The notes below the pieces were generated by a model that saw only the letters and a list, made by a program, of their open reading frames with translations, did no database searches and had not been told where the DNA came from. From the NCBI RefSeq assembly GCF_014192335.1, contig NZ_JACHXU010000020.1, positions 62,001 to 126,000 of the forward strand: DNA of 64,000 nt. Direction: 5' to 3'. Each line of letters opens with the position of its first letter. Position 1 is the first letter of the stretch. This document shows, in pieces, positions 9,362 to 20,200 of this stretch. The position numbers and the translations under genes were made by a program. This DNA comes from Aporhodopirellula rubra. Lineage in GTDB: Bacteria > Planctomycetota > Planctomycetia > Pirellulales > Pirellulaceae.

Positions 9362-10927
9362 CTACTGAATGACGACCTTGAACACGGTTGCGATCGCGTT
9401 CGAATCAGTTGCCGGCGGGGCGGTCAAGCTGAGAACGCCTTCATCGAACGTCCACTCGCAATCCGAATCAGCCCCCAACTGAGAAACCGTGGCAACCGCG
9501 AGATCGTCATTGTTTCCGTCAGCGAGGTGTTTAATCGTAATCTCCTCGCCCGGCGTTGGTTGTCCCAGCAGAAAGACGTAGATGCTTTTACCATCCGCCG
9601 ACCGGGTAAATCGTACATCCTTAGCGGAGTACTGAATCGTGGCTGCTTGCCCGCCGTGACTGCCGTCCTTGATCGCCGCTTCGCCGTACCCATAGATGGA
9701 ATGCGGACGGGTTCCGTAGACGGCTTCACCATACATTTCCATCCATTGGCCCAGCCCTTTCAAGCGGTCGAGTTGCTCGTCCGGAATGACGCCATCGGCC
9801 CGAGGTGAAACGTTCAACAGGACGACGCCGCGTTTACTCCACACGTCGATCATGTTCCGTACCAACAACGGCAACGGCTTGTATTTCTGATTTTGAACGT
9901 AGCACCACCCACTGGCACTGAGAGTGATGTCCGTCATCCAAACTCGATCGGGCATGTCTTTCATTCCACCCTGTTCGATATCCAAAACACGCAAATCATC
10001 CGGCATGTCTTCTTGCTTGCAGATCAAGGCCACTTCTTTGCCACGATGTTCCCCCGCATTGAAATGATGCGCCGCCATACGTTGACGATATTCTTCCGGA
10101 ATCACGTCCAACCAGGAATCGAACCAGATCATGTCGGGGGAATACTCGTCAACGACTTCCTGGACCAGGCTGAGCCAATACTCGTTGAACTCTTCTTCCG
10201 GCATGTTGCCGTAGAGCTTGCGAAGTTTGGGATCGTCCGAGGAAGTAAAGAGATTTTTGTCGTACCGGTAATAGCTCAGCGCTCGCTCACCGTCAGGCTG
10301 GCCATCACGTTGTCGTTGGCCAGTGAAGGAGTGATGAAATGTCGTGATCGTCTTCATGCCACGATCGCGAAGCGCGGCCAGCAATTCTCCCGTAACGTCT
10401 CGCTGCGGCCCCTCGGCTTTCGCATTGTTCGGATTGATTTTGCTATCCCACATCGAAAATCCGTCATGATGCTGCGCGACGGGTCCCGCGAACCGAGCGC
10501 CCGCGGACTGGAACAGATCTGCCCATTTCTCGGGATCGAAATGCTCAGCCGTGAACATTGGAATGAAATGGTGATAGCCAAACTCATCGATCGGGCCGTA
10601 ATGCTTCTCGTGATATTCCTTTGTGCCCGCGCCCCAACTCTTAGGTTTCGACATGTGCATCCAACGCGGATACCACTCCGTCCGGTATGCGGGAACGCTG
10701 TACGGCCCCCAATGGAAATAGATCCCCAGTTTGGCATCGTTAAGCCACTCAGGTGCACTGCCGTGTTTGCCAAGTGACTCCCAATCCGGTGCATAGACCT
10801 CCGGGTATTGGTTCGCCTGAAAGCCGCTCGCCGCATCCTGCGCTTCCACCGCAGGTGAAAAACCAAGGGCGCAGAAGAAACAAGCAGCGATTAGTGTTCG
10901 CGTCGCGAACTTCATAATTCGATTCAT
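9362..10927 (-). CDS. Secreted alpha-L-fucosidase, GH29
   Basis: This 521-residue protein starts with a signal peptide (TLIAACFFCALGFSPAVEA). The GH29 core includes LGIYFHWGPYSVPAY, the substrate-loop HHDGFSMWDS, and DMIWFDSWLD, where the first Asp fits the catalytic nucleophile position. LLNVSPRADG marks the end of the barrel, and a beta-rich C-terminal domain follows. GH29 enzymes remove terminal fucose from algal or host glycans. Together with the sulfatase 3.5 kb away this suggests breakdown of sulfated fucose-containing polysaccharides, which is inference. It is transcribed leftwards with no operon partner. Confidence 0.9.
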   Translation of the reverse strand: MNRIMKFATRTLIAACFFCALGFSPAVEAQDAASGFQANQYPEVYAPDWESLGKHGSAPEWLNDAKLGIYFHWGPYSVPAYRTEWYPRWMHMSKPKSWGAGTKEYHEKHYGPIDEFGYHHFIPMFTAEHFDPEKWADLFQSAGARFAGPVAQHHDGFSMWDSKINPNNAKAEGPQRDVTGELLAALRDRGMKTITTFHHSFTGQRQRDGQPDGERALSYYRYDKNLFTSSDDPKLRKLYGNMPEEEFNEYWLSLVQEVVDEYSPDMIWFDSWLDVIPEEYRQRMAAHHFNAGEHRGKEVALICKQEDMPDDLRVLDIEQGGMKDMPDRVWMTDITLSASGWCYVQNQKYKPLPLLVRNMIDVWSKRGVVLLNVSPRADGVIPDEQLDRLKGLGQWMEMYGEAVYGTRPHSIYGYGEAAIKDGSHGGQAATIQYSAKDVRFTRSADGKSIYVFLLGQPTPGEEITIKHLADGNNDDLAVATVSQLGADSDCEWTFDEGVLSLTAPPATDSNAIATVFKVVIQ

Positions 10928-11612
10928 TGATGTTGTTCTAAGGAGAGTGAGTGTTTGCGATTGTCGCTCAGTCGAATACGGAACAACCTGTAACCGACCC
11001 GATGGTGAGGAAACGACAACACCGCTGCATTCTACGTTCGTACGTTAAAAGAGTAATCGCACGTTCGCTAAAACATGCCCCTTTTTTTGGGCACGTCGGC
11101 TCGCTCTCGCAAAGCGACAGCCTCGCCAAGCATATAGATTCCAACACAGCAAACGGTTTATCAGTCGTCCCGTCGTATCAGGTGCCTCGACAAACGACAT
11201 CAACTCATGACGACCTGACTCAATAGATAACGAAGCCGTTAGCGCCGTCGTGATTACAAGACACGCATACGACTGCTGAATCGATTTCTGCGTTTCACTC
11301 AAATTCTTGTTGCAGGCAATCTCGAAGTAGATTCTGCGCGGCGTTGCTGCTGCAATCGTCGACTTCCATTCCCGTACGCGTTCCGACGTCAACGTTGTTC
11401 GCGAAGACACGTCGAGACAGACCACTGCCGATTGCACATTGCGTTTTCTGGAGGAACCGGTTCGGCAAACTTTCGCTCATGCGTTCCCATGGCCACTGGT
11501 TTGACTCCGATGTGCCCGAAACCCGTTTTTTCTCACGCTCTCGAACGGACAGCCCCACTCCGCTAAAATGGGGCAGCCATGTTCATCGTTCATCGGAGAG
11601 AGATTCGACATT
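10928..11612. other. Divergent intergenic region
   Basis: This stretch separates the leftward fucosidase gene and the rightward oxidoreductase gene and should contain both promoters. Reading frames crossing it look random. I see no clear operator. A GGAGAGAG just upstream of 11613 is a good ribosome-binding site for the ATG there. Confidence 0.4.
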
Positions 11613-13802
11613 ATGCAGGTACGCAGCGGCGGCGGATTTCGTGCCATTCTTTACTCTCTCAAAAAGGGACGTGAAGCGGGCGGCTACTGGAAATTTTTCA
11701 AGGCCATGCGGTCGCGGAACACCTGCAAGACCTGTGCGTTGGGCATGGGCGGCCAGAAAGGCGGCATGGTGAACGAGAAGGGCGCGTTCCCCGAAGTGTG
11801 CAAAAAAAGCATGCAAGCAATGGTCTCGGACATGCAGCCCGGGATTTCTCCCACGTTTTGGCAGAAAAATTCGGTCGACGATTTACAGAAACTCTCGCCT
11901 CGTGAACTCGAATACCTCGGACGACTGCTGCACCCGGTACGCTACCGCGCCGGAGGCACCCATTTCGAAAAGATCACATGGGAAGAAGCTTTCAATAGCA
12001 TCGCCGGGAAGCTTATGTCGCTCTCTCCCGACGAGACGTTTTGGTACTTCAGCGGCCGGAGCAGCAACGAAGCCGGCTTCCTGTTGCAATTGCTCGCTCG
12101 CGTCTACGGAACCAACAACGTCAACAACTGCAGCTACTACTGTCACCAAGCCAGCGGCGTGGGGTTACAGACGAGCATCGGCAGCGGCACGGCCACGATC
12201 AACCTCGACGACCTCGAGAAAGCGGACCTGGTCTTTTTGATCGGCGGCAACCCAGCCAGCAATCACCCGCGTTTGATGAGCAGCCTGCTGCACGTCCGTC
12301 GCCATGGCGGAAAGGTGGTCGTGATCAATCCAGCGCGTGAAACCGGATTGGTTGACTTTCGAATTCCATCGGATCCGATCTCGCTCATCAAAGGCAGCAA
12401 GATCGCGTCGCACTACACGATGCCGCATATCGGCGGAGACCTTGCGTTGCTGTGGGGCATCGCCAAATCACTGCGAGAACACGATCAGATCAAACTCGAC
12501 TTTCTCCAACAGCACTGCCGCGGCGACGAAGACTTCCTCGCACGTGTTGACGAATTGTCGTGGCAAGAGATCGAAGAAAAATCCGGTGTCGAACGGGATG
12601 AAATTGAAACGCTCGCGAAGCTGTATGCCGCCAGCGAAAGGACCGTGTTTGCATGGACGATGGGCATCACCCATCACGCCCATGGCGTCGACAACGTTCA
12701 AGCGATTGCGAACCTCGCAATGTGTCGCGGGATGGTTGGTCGGCCCGGTGCGGGATTAATGCCGATCCGCGGGCACTCCAACGTGCAGGGTATCGGCAGC
12801 GTCGGAGTGACTCCCAAACTCAAACAACAAATCTTCGATTCGCTGCAATCCAAATTCAACGTTCAACTGCCGACGAGTCCGGGTCTCGACACGCTCGCCT
12901 GCATGGAAGCCGCCGCGGCGGGAACGATCAAAGCCGCGTTTTGTCTCGGTGGCAATCTGTTCGGGTCCAACCCCGACGCTAATTTCGCAGACAGCGCGCT
13001 ATCAAATCTTGAATTGAATGTAATGATGAGCACAACGCTCAACACCGGACACGTGCACGGTCTCGCCGCGGAAACAATCATCCTCCCCGTACTCGCTCGC
13101 GATGAAGAACCGGAACCGACGACACAGGAATCAATGTTCAATTTCGTTCGGCTGAGCGACGGCGGACCGCGGCGTTTACCCGGTCCACGTAGTGAAGTGG
13201 AGGTCATCTCGACGCTCGGAAAACGTCTACTCGAGGACGCCCAAGGGATCGACTGGGACCAAATGAAACACACCGAAACCATTCGCCAATGGATCGGTGG
13301 CGTGGTCCCGGGTTATGAAAAGATCCAGTCGATCGGTACGACGAAGGAAGAGTTTCATATCGGTGGGCGTATTTATCACGAACCAACGTTCGGTACCGTC
13401 GACGGCAGAGCCGTCATGCATGCACATCCCCTGCCTGCTCTCAAGGGAACCGGCGATGGTGAGCTGCGACTCATGACCGTACGCAGTGAAGGACAGTTCA
13501 ATACCGTCGTCTATGAAGAGGAAGACCTCTACCGGAATCAGGAACGCCGTGACATCATCCTCATGCATCCCGACGACCTCACGCGACTCGGACTGACGCA
13601 CGATCAACGGGTTCGTGTCGAGAACGAAACCGGCCACATGGATTCGATCCTTGCTCGCGGGTACGATGACATCCGCCCGGGAAACGCATTGATGTATTAT
13701 CCCGAGTGCAATGTTCTGGTATCACGCTACGCGGATCCGCAAAGCAGGACGCCCGCATTCAAAGGCGTTGTCGTGAACGTCAAATCGATGCCGAACACGT
13801 AA
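11613..13802 (+). CDS. FdhF/YdeP-family molybdopterin oxidoreductase
   Basis: From the ATG at 11613 the protein has about 729 residues; an upstream in-frame ATG at 11568 would add 15 residues but lacks the GGAGAG ribosome-binding site seen before 11613. An N-terminal CKTC pair (Cys 38 and 41) with a later Cys resembles the unusual iron-sulfur ligation of the YdeP group. Molybdopterin-binding segments include FWYFSGRSSNEAGFL, NPASNHPRLM, HAHGVDNVQAIANL and GRPGAGLMPIRGHSNVQG. The C-terminal MopB domain contains RSEGQFNT. YdeP homologues are implicated in acid resistance but the reaction is unknown. There is no partner electron-transfer subunit nearby; bioA follows after 49 bp on the same strand. 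Confidence 0.85.
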   Translation: MQVRSGGGFRAILYSLKKGREAGGYWKFFKAMRSRNTCKTCALGMGGQKGGMVNEKGAFPEVCKKSMQAMVSDMQPGISPTFWQKNSVDDLQKLSPRELEYLGRLLHPVRYRAGGTHFEKITWEEAFNSIAGKLMSLSPDETFWYFSGRSSNEAGFLLQLLARVYGTNNVNNCSYYCHQASGVGLQTSIGSGTATINLDDLEKADLVFLIGGNPASNHPRLMSSLLHVRRHGGKVVVINPARETGLVDFRIPSDPISLIKGSKIASHYTMPHIGGDLALLWGIAKSLREHDQIKLDFLQQHCRGDEDFLARVDELSWQEIEEKSGVERDEIETLAKLYAASERTVFAWTMGITHHAHGVDNVQAIANLAMCRGMVGRPGAGLMPIRGHSNVQGIGSVGVTPKLKQQIFDSLQSKFNVQLPTSPGLDTLACMEAAAAGTIKAAFCLGGNLFGSNPDANFADSALSNLELNVMMSTTLNTGHVHGLAAETIILPVLARDEEPEPTTQESMFNFVRLSDGGPRRLPGPRSEVEVISTLGKRLLEDAQGIDWDQMKHTETIRQWIGGVVPGYEKIQSIGTTKEEFHIGGRIYHEPTFGTVDGRAVMHAHPLPALKGTGDGELRLMTVRSEGQFNTVVYEEEDLYRNQERRDIILMHPDDLTRLGLTHDQRVRVENETGHMDSILARGYDDIRPGNALMYYPECNVLVSRYADPQSRTPAFKGVVVNVKSMPNT

Positions 13803-13851
13803 TTCACACGCATCGCTTTCCGTTTCGCCGATCCCTCGCTACCACGGCACT

Positions 13852-15177
13852 ATGCCCGACTCACCCACAACTAACAAAAACGCGATCTGGCGTCCCTATT
13901 GCCAGATGAAAACGGCTCCACCGCCCCTTGAGATCGTTTCCGCGAAAAACTTCACGCTGCAAACTGCGGACGGCCGAGCATTGATCGATGGAATGGCGTC
14001 GTGGTGGTCGGTCTGTCACGGATACGCGCATCCTCATGTGATCGAGTCGGTGGCAAAACAACTCGAGAAGATGCCGCACGTGATGTTCGGCGGTATCACC
14101 CACGAACCTGCCGAACGGTTGGCGACACGTCTGGCGACAATGCTCCCCGCCGATCTAAACCATGTCTTCTTTGCCGACAGCGGTAGCGTTGCCGTCGAAG
14201 CGGCGATGAAGATGGCGATCGGCTATTGGCGTCGACGCGGAAAACCCGAGCGACAACGCTTCCTCTCGTTCGATCATGCCTATCACGGGGACACGACCGG
14301 TGCGATGTCTCTGTGCGACCCAGATCGCAGCATGCATTCCGCATACGGTGATGCGATTTTGTCACAACTGCATTGCCCGCTACCCAAAGACCCGGAATCG
14401 GAAAACCTGCTGCACGAGATGTTGTCTCGACATCAACAGGAGGTTGCGGGAGTGTTCCTCGAACCCTTGGTCCAGGGCGCGGGCGGGATGCGCTTTCACG
14501 ACGCGTCCACGGTCCAACGGATCCGCCGACTCTGCGATGAGCACGGCGTCTTGTTAATCGCCGATGAAATTGCCACGGGGTTTGGACGCACCGGATCGAT
14601 GTTCGCAATCGACACCTGCGAAATTGTTCCAGACATCATTTGCCTCGGCAAAGCCCTCACGGCGGGCACCATGACGATGGCCGTGGCTGTGGCGAGATCA
14701 GAGGTATTCAACGCATTCTGGTCGGACGACGTCGGCGACGCGTTGATGCACGGCCCCACTTTCATGGCCAACCCACTGGCATGTGCCGCCGCAAACGCAT
14801 CACTGGATCTCTTCGAACGTGAACCGCAGGTGCAACGAGCACGCGAGATGCAGAACCAACTGCAAGCCGGACTATCGCCGTGCCGAACAATCCCCGGCGT
14901 TGTTGATATTCGCACCCGCGGTGCGATCGGTGTCATCCAAGTCGAGACGCTGCCTCACCTCGATCAACTGCGTCAACAATTTGTCGATGCCGGCGTATGG
15001 CTCCGCCCGTTCGGTGACTGTATTTACGTCACGCCGCCACTGAACCTTCCTACCCCATTCGTCGAAAACCTCTGCTCAGCAATCGTCAACGTCATGTCGT
15101 CCAAACGCTTCACAACGTCGGACGCGCAAACCATCACACCGGTCGCGCAGGCTGGTCTGCGACCTAGTTCACGCTAA
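13852..15177 (+). CDS. bioA: Adenosylmethionine-8-amino-7-oxononanoate aminotransferase
   Basis: This 441-residue fold-type I PLP enzyme has BioA marks: IWRPYCQMK, SWWSVCHGYAHP with the paired Trp typical of BioA, DHAYHGDTTGAMSLCDP, the PLP-site DEIATGFGRTG (Asp 238), and the Schiff-base Lys 267 in CLGKALTAG. It transfers the amino group of S-adenosylmethionine to 7-keto-8-aminopelargonate to give 7,8-diaminopelargonate in biotin synthesis. Other bio genes are not in the window. The 3' end overlaps the 3' end of the convergent GAF/SpoIIE-like gene by 9 bp. The C-terminal 20 residues are Ala/Thr-rich and probably variable. Confidence 0.9.
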   Translation: MPDSPTTNKNAIWRPYCQMKTAPPPLEIVSAKNFTLQTADGRALIDGMASWWSVCHGYAHPHVIESVAKQLEKMPHVMFGGITHEPAERLATRLATMLPADLNHVFFADSGSVAVEAAMKMAIGYWRRRGKPERQRFLSFDHAYHGDTTGAMSLCDPDRSMHSAYGDAILSQLHCPLPKDPESENLLHEMLSRHQQEVAGVFLEPLVQGAGGMRFHDASTVQRIRRLCDEHGVLLIADEIATGFGRTGSMFAIDTCEIVPDIICLGKALTAGTMTMAVAVARSEVFNAFWSDDVGDALMHGPTFMANPLACAAANASLDLFEREPQVQRAREMQNQLQAGLSPCRTIPGVVDIRTRGAIGVIQVETLPHLDQLRQQFVDAGVWLRPFGDCIYVTPPLNLPTPFVENLCSAIVNVMSSKRFTTSDAQTITPVAQAGLRPSSR

Positions 15178-16980
15178 CGTTTCTTCTCGCAACAAAGCGA
15201 TCGCAGTCCGCTCACGCCGCAGCGGCAACGACGCGGTCAATCGACGAATCGCCGACAGCGGGCTCCGCTCGCCTTCCCGCATTGCCTCTTTCAACGACGC
15301 CCCGATTCGATTTTGCGCCGACTCACGCAGAGGCAGATCGGGCAAGTCCGACAACTCCGCGTCTTCGGCGACGCCCAGCCACCCCGCACCACCAACCAAC
15401 AACACCTCACCACTTAGCAAAGTTGTTTCTTGGTTAATCGCCGTTTGCTCGCCCATGAATTCGTTGGCCCGGACCTGCGACGTAGGGGCGAGATTGAGAG
15501 GTCGATACCCATATTTGGAAACAATCAAACTCGACCAATCACCGACTGATGACATGCGAGCATGCCCCGATTCCGGATCGATGTGGGCATAGAACAGGGA
15601 CATATTCGGCCGACCGGTTTCGTCAATCGCCGAATCTCGCACCTGCAATAAGGTATGCAGGACTCTCATGATCGCGTCGTGAGGCGTATGACGGTAGCTC
15701 GCGTGTGCTTGAAACGCGGCACGAGCAATCGCACCGTCGAGCGTGTTGACCATGTCAGCAGTGGGAGCCCATCCGGAACCGAACTGACACATCGACAACG
15801 AGATAATCCCATCAGGCAACACATCCCAATGATGCCAACTCTGTGCGATCGATAAAGGCGATTCGATCATCCCGTCGACCGACCAGTTCGGAGCCAGTCG
15901 AGCGCCGAGCGGCAACATGTCGTGTTGCCAATCGGCAATTTGATCGGTCCATTGACGGATCGTTGGAGGAGCCTGTGTCGCGACCGTTCGTTGAATTTCA
16001 GAAAGAGGCTCCATCGATTCGACGAAATGAGCCGCATCGAACTCCGCGTCCAATTCCTCATCGAGATCAAAGTCGGCTTCATTGAAGTCCGTCGCCAACA
16101 TACGTTCCAATTCGGCATCCACCATGTCCGTCTCGGCGGGTGCAGCAACGCTTAGCTGAACCGAGCGTGCCGGCGTCGCAGGTTGAGTCATCTCCGTCAA
16201 CGCGTGACAAACGTTCGACGCCGCCAAACGGGCCGCCGCCGTTGCCAGGTCGTCGTACTGGCGCACTTCGCGACCGAACAACCACATCGTACCGATCGGC
16301 AACTCGATACCGCCCAGTGAAACACAGATACCCGACGCGAACGGCTCGGGAGGCGTGTATTGGTTGATGGGTCCGCCTTGCAGGTCGTCCATCGCGACGA
16401 CACCTTGGATCATTGCCTCAAGGTCACCGCGTGCGCCCCGAAGCGGCCGTGATGTGCCAATCCTTTGCGCCGGGGACAACCCGAATACGAAACGCGTCGC
16501 CAATCGCTCGGTCACTTCGTCGAGCAAGTAGATTGCCGCCGCATCCGTTCCGGTCGCGAGCGTGGCGTCAGCGAGTATACGATCAATTTGCTCGCAACCT
16601 CGCTCGGCTTTCGAAACATCCAAAATCACCGATGCGCGAGCAGCGAGTTCCGCCTGTTGTGAACGTAAAATCGCTTTTTGCTGCTGCAACTCTTCCGCCA
16701 TTGCCCGCGCCGCATCCGCGAGCCGCTGAGCATCGCTCGCCGTGAGTGTTGCCGAACGCGACTTCGAGTCCGTCTTCTGAGGCTCGGATGCCCCCTGTGC
16801 TGAATCGATCCTCCATCCGGTCGTTTCCGTGTACGCCCGCCAAAACCCTTCGACAGCTTGTTCGCTGTTTCCGCTCTCGTGATCGACTCGTTGCGTGGAT
16901 TGGGCACTTGTCGCGACGCCCGAATCAGATTCGGAATCACAGAGATGCAGTTTCAGATAACTCGGTGGTGGTGTGGACAC
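15169..16980 (-). CDS. GAF and SpoIIE-like (PPM) domain regulator, possibly inactive
   Basis: The protein is about 600 residues. A coiled-coil-like segment (ADAARAMAEELQQQKAILRS) precedes a GAF-type domain (QIDRILADATLATGTDAAAIY to NVCHALTEM). An acidic linker follows, then a SpoIIE-like PP2C region (WHHWDVLPDGIISLSMCQFG to SSVGDWSSLIVSKYG). In SpoIIE phosphatases the motifs GDVxGHG and NAGHxP carry the metal-binding acids. Here the corresponding stretches read CQFGSGW and SVGDWSS, so the metal site looks degenerate and catalysis is doubtful. The open frame begins at a TTG (17040); I prefer the GTG at 16980, which gives a natural N-terminus. Partner switching with a sigma or anti-sigma system is a guess. 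Confidence 0.7.
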   Translation of the reverse strand: MSTPPPSYLKLHLCDSESDSGVATSAQSTQRVDHESGNSEQAVEGFWRAYTETTGWRIDSAQGASEPQKTDSKSRSATLTASDAQRLADAARAMAEELQQQKAILRSQQAELAARASVILDVSKAERGCEQIDRILADATLATGTDAAAIYLLDEVTERLATRFVFGLSPAQRIGTSRPLRGARGDLEAMIQGVVAMDDLQGGPINQYTPPEPFASGICVSLGGIELPIGTMWLFGREVRQYDDLATAAARLAASNVCHALTEMTQPATPARSVQLSVAAPAETDMVDAELERMLATDFNEADFDLDEELDAEFDAAHFVESMEPLSEIQRTVATQAPPTIRQWTDQIADWQHDMLPLGARLAPNWSVDGMIESPLSIAQSWHHWDVLPDGIISLSMCQFGSGWAPTADMVNTLDGAIARAAFQAHASYRHTPHDAIMRVLHTLLQVRDSAIDETGRPNMSLFYAHIDPESGHARMSSVGDWSSLIVSKYGYRPLNLAPTSQVRANEFMGEQTAINQETTLLSGEVLLVGGAGWLGVAEDAELSDLPDLPLRESAQNRIGASLKEAMREGERSPLSAIRRLTASLPLRRERTAIALLREETLA

Positions 16981-17201
16981 GTTGTCTTCTACCAGATGGA
17001 AGGATGAGTTGGGGAATACGGGAGTCTTGTCCTTAAACAAGCATTCATTGGCTCAGCGCGGTTGCACTTCGCCTCCGTACCCAACTCATCGACCCGTCAA
17101 CCCAAATTCGCTCAGCCGATCAACCGGTAAAGTTTCCATCTATTGCCACGACGGCCGCATAATCCGACCAAACGGAACGACACTCAATCACGAGTGTCGG
17201 C

Positions 17202-20200
17202 TCAACGATTCGCTCTTCGATCAACACGGCGATCGGCTCGGTGCAAGCACAACCACCGGTACAACGAGGGGACCAACACCAACGCGAGCAACGTCGCGCC
17301 GGCCACACCACCGGCAATCGACACCGCCATCGGAGGCCAGAACCCACCGCCATCGAGAATCAGAGGTGTGAACCCGGCCATCGTCGTTAACGTCGTTGCA
17401 ACCACGTGTCGCGACGAATGCATCACCTCATCTCGAATCGCCTCGACATCACCCGTCATCGCGATCGGGTTGGCTCGAATCCCCGCCAACACGACGATGG
17501 AATCGTTGATTGCAACACCGATCAATCCCATCGTTCCAATAATCGCCATAAACCCAAATGGATAACCACTCAGCGCCAGAGCTCCCATTCCCAACCCGAC
17601 CGACAACGCCGCGATCAACGCGATGATGCCCGCCATACGAAACGATCCGAACGAAAGCACCAGCGTCGCTAACATCAAAACAGCGAGAACGCCAACGGTC
17701 GAAAACAAATTCCCCACCGCGTCATCCCGCTTCGATGCTTCGCCACCAAACGCAACCGAATACCCAGTCGGCAATTGATCGATCAGTTCATCGAGCTCCG
17801 CTTGCAACGATGCCTGCACTTCGCTGGGCAAAACACCCGCGGCGAGATAAGCGGCGACTTCGTTCATTCGCATTCGGTTGAGTCGCGGCAGCGCCGCCGC
17901 CTCCGGTTCGAGACCAACGGTTGCGAACGCGGACAACGGCGTGACCCGCAACCCCGAGCCTCTCGCGTTGGGCAGAACGAGATCGACGCTCGCAATTCGC
18001 GCCAACTCGCCACGATTGGCGTCGCCGACTCGCACGACGATCGGGATGACTTCGTTGTCCTGTAAAACACTACCACCGGATTGACCTTCCAAGGAAGTCG
18101 CCAATTGACGGGCGATTTCTTTCGGAGAGATCCCCGCCTGAGCCGCACTCGCTTCATCGATATCAAAACTGATTTGCGGCAACACATCCGCGAGATCTGT
18201 TTTTACAGAAACCACCTTCGGCATCCGGCTCAAGATCGCACGGGTCTCTTCCCCAAAACGACGCAGCACATCCAAATCCGGCCCGAAGAACCGTACCTCG
18301 ATCGGCGCTCCGAAAGGCGGGCCCTGCTCGAGCTGCTTGACGAGAACACGCGACGACGTGATCTCACGGCTCAGCTCCGTCTGCAACGAGGTGATCACCG
18401 GCTCGGGTGGAATCCCCGGCGGCAACTTCACTAACGCCTGGGCATAATTCGGCGTACCACGACGACTCGAGATAACGTTGTAATAGAACTGCGGCGCACT
18501 TTCGCCAAAGAACCAATCGATCCGTGATGCCCCCACCCGTCGCACAATCTCGTCAACTCGCGACGCGGTCGCTTGCGTGCGGGCGAGTGAATCGGTGGCC
18601 GGCCCCTCGACCGTAATATGAAATTGATCTCGCCCACTGGCAGGAAAAAACTGTTCTTCAAGCGTGCTGAACGCCGCGAAACCAGCGACCGGCAATACCA
18701 ACGAAATCGCGATCCCCTTCCACGGTTTCCGGATCAGTTCACTCAGTGCCGACTCAACAATCTTCGTCAACCACGGCAAACGCAACCCCGGCGATCGTGC
18801 GTTTGAATTCATTCGCCGCGCGAGCTGACGCGCCGCGACCGTCGGAATCACGGTCATTGCTAAAAACAACGAGGAAACGATCGCAAGAATCACGCTGATC
18901 GCGATCGCCCCCACAAATTCACCCGCCGGTCCCGGCATCAATGCGATCGGCGCGAACGCCAACGCAGTCGTCAACGTCGATCCCAACAACGGCACGGCCA
19001 AATGAGAAACACTGTGCGACATCGCCTCGACCGGCGACTCTCCGTGACGCATTCGCGACTGCACCTCGTCCACCATCACAATCGCGTTGTCGATCAACAA
19101 GCCCAACGCAATGATCAAACCGGTCACTGACATTTGATGAATCGGAATGCCAAAGATTCGCAACCCGAACAACACCATCAAACTGGCCAAAGGAAGCGTC
19201 AACGTCACGATCAACGCAGACCGCCATCCCATCAAAACCCAAATCACGCATCCGACCGCGATCGTTCCCAACATCAAGTTGAACGCTAGCGATCTCAACC
19301 GTTCGTTGACGTAATCACTTTGCCGAAGGATGCGCTCGATCGAAATTCCAGCCGGTAACGTCTCGCGATATTCATCGATCAAGTTCTCCGCGATCTCAGT
19401 CCAATGATCGATCCGTTGCGCCGGACGAACCATCACCCCCAGCACCACCGCGTCTTTACCTTCGAGCCAAGCGGCCGTCTCGGGCGGATTAGGAATTCCG
19501 ATGCGCACGTCTGCAACTTGCTCAAGTCGCACGTCACGGCCATCGCTCGTACTGATCGGCGTTGCCCCGATTTGTTCCACGGTATCGAGTTGGTTGTTAA
19601 TCTCGATCAACATCTGCATCGATCCGTCGCGCAGTTGCCCCGCCGATCCTTTGGCGTCAAACGACGACAATCGCTCGGCAAGGTCAGCCGGCGTGATCCC
19701 CATCGCGGCCGCTCTCGCCGGCTGAACGCGAACTTCGATCTCCTCGCCGGGGTCACCGAATCGATGTACCAAATCGGTTCCTGACAACGCCTGCAAACGA
19801 TCCTGCAGTTCAATCGCCAAACGTCGCAGCACTCGCACGTCAACCGGTTCGGGTCGGTCCCACACCAACCCGACAATCAACGCGTACGCGCGAACCTCCA
19901 ACTTTCGAAACTCCGGACGACTCGCCTCACTCGGCAGATCCCCGATACTGTCCTCAAGCCGACTGCGAACTCGCGACCAAATGTTCTCAGTCGCCGTCGT
20001 GTCATCACGCAGTTCGATCGAAACTCCGCTGATGCCGACGCGACTGACCGAGTGAATTTCCTTGATTTCTTCGATATCCCGAACCCGATTCTCGATCACC
20101 TCAGTTACCAGAGTCTCGACACGCTTAGCGTCAGCCCCCGGCAATCGAGTGTGAATGATTGCGACGCGTTGCTCGAGCACCGGATCTTCCATCCGAGGCA

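Noticed and set aside
11045-11437. A 130-codon leftward frame between the fucosidase and oxidoreductase genes
   Set aside because: Random-looking composition in a divergent promoter region.
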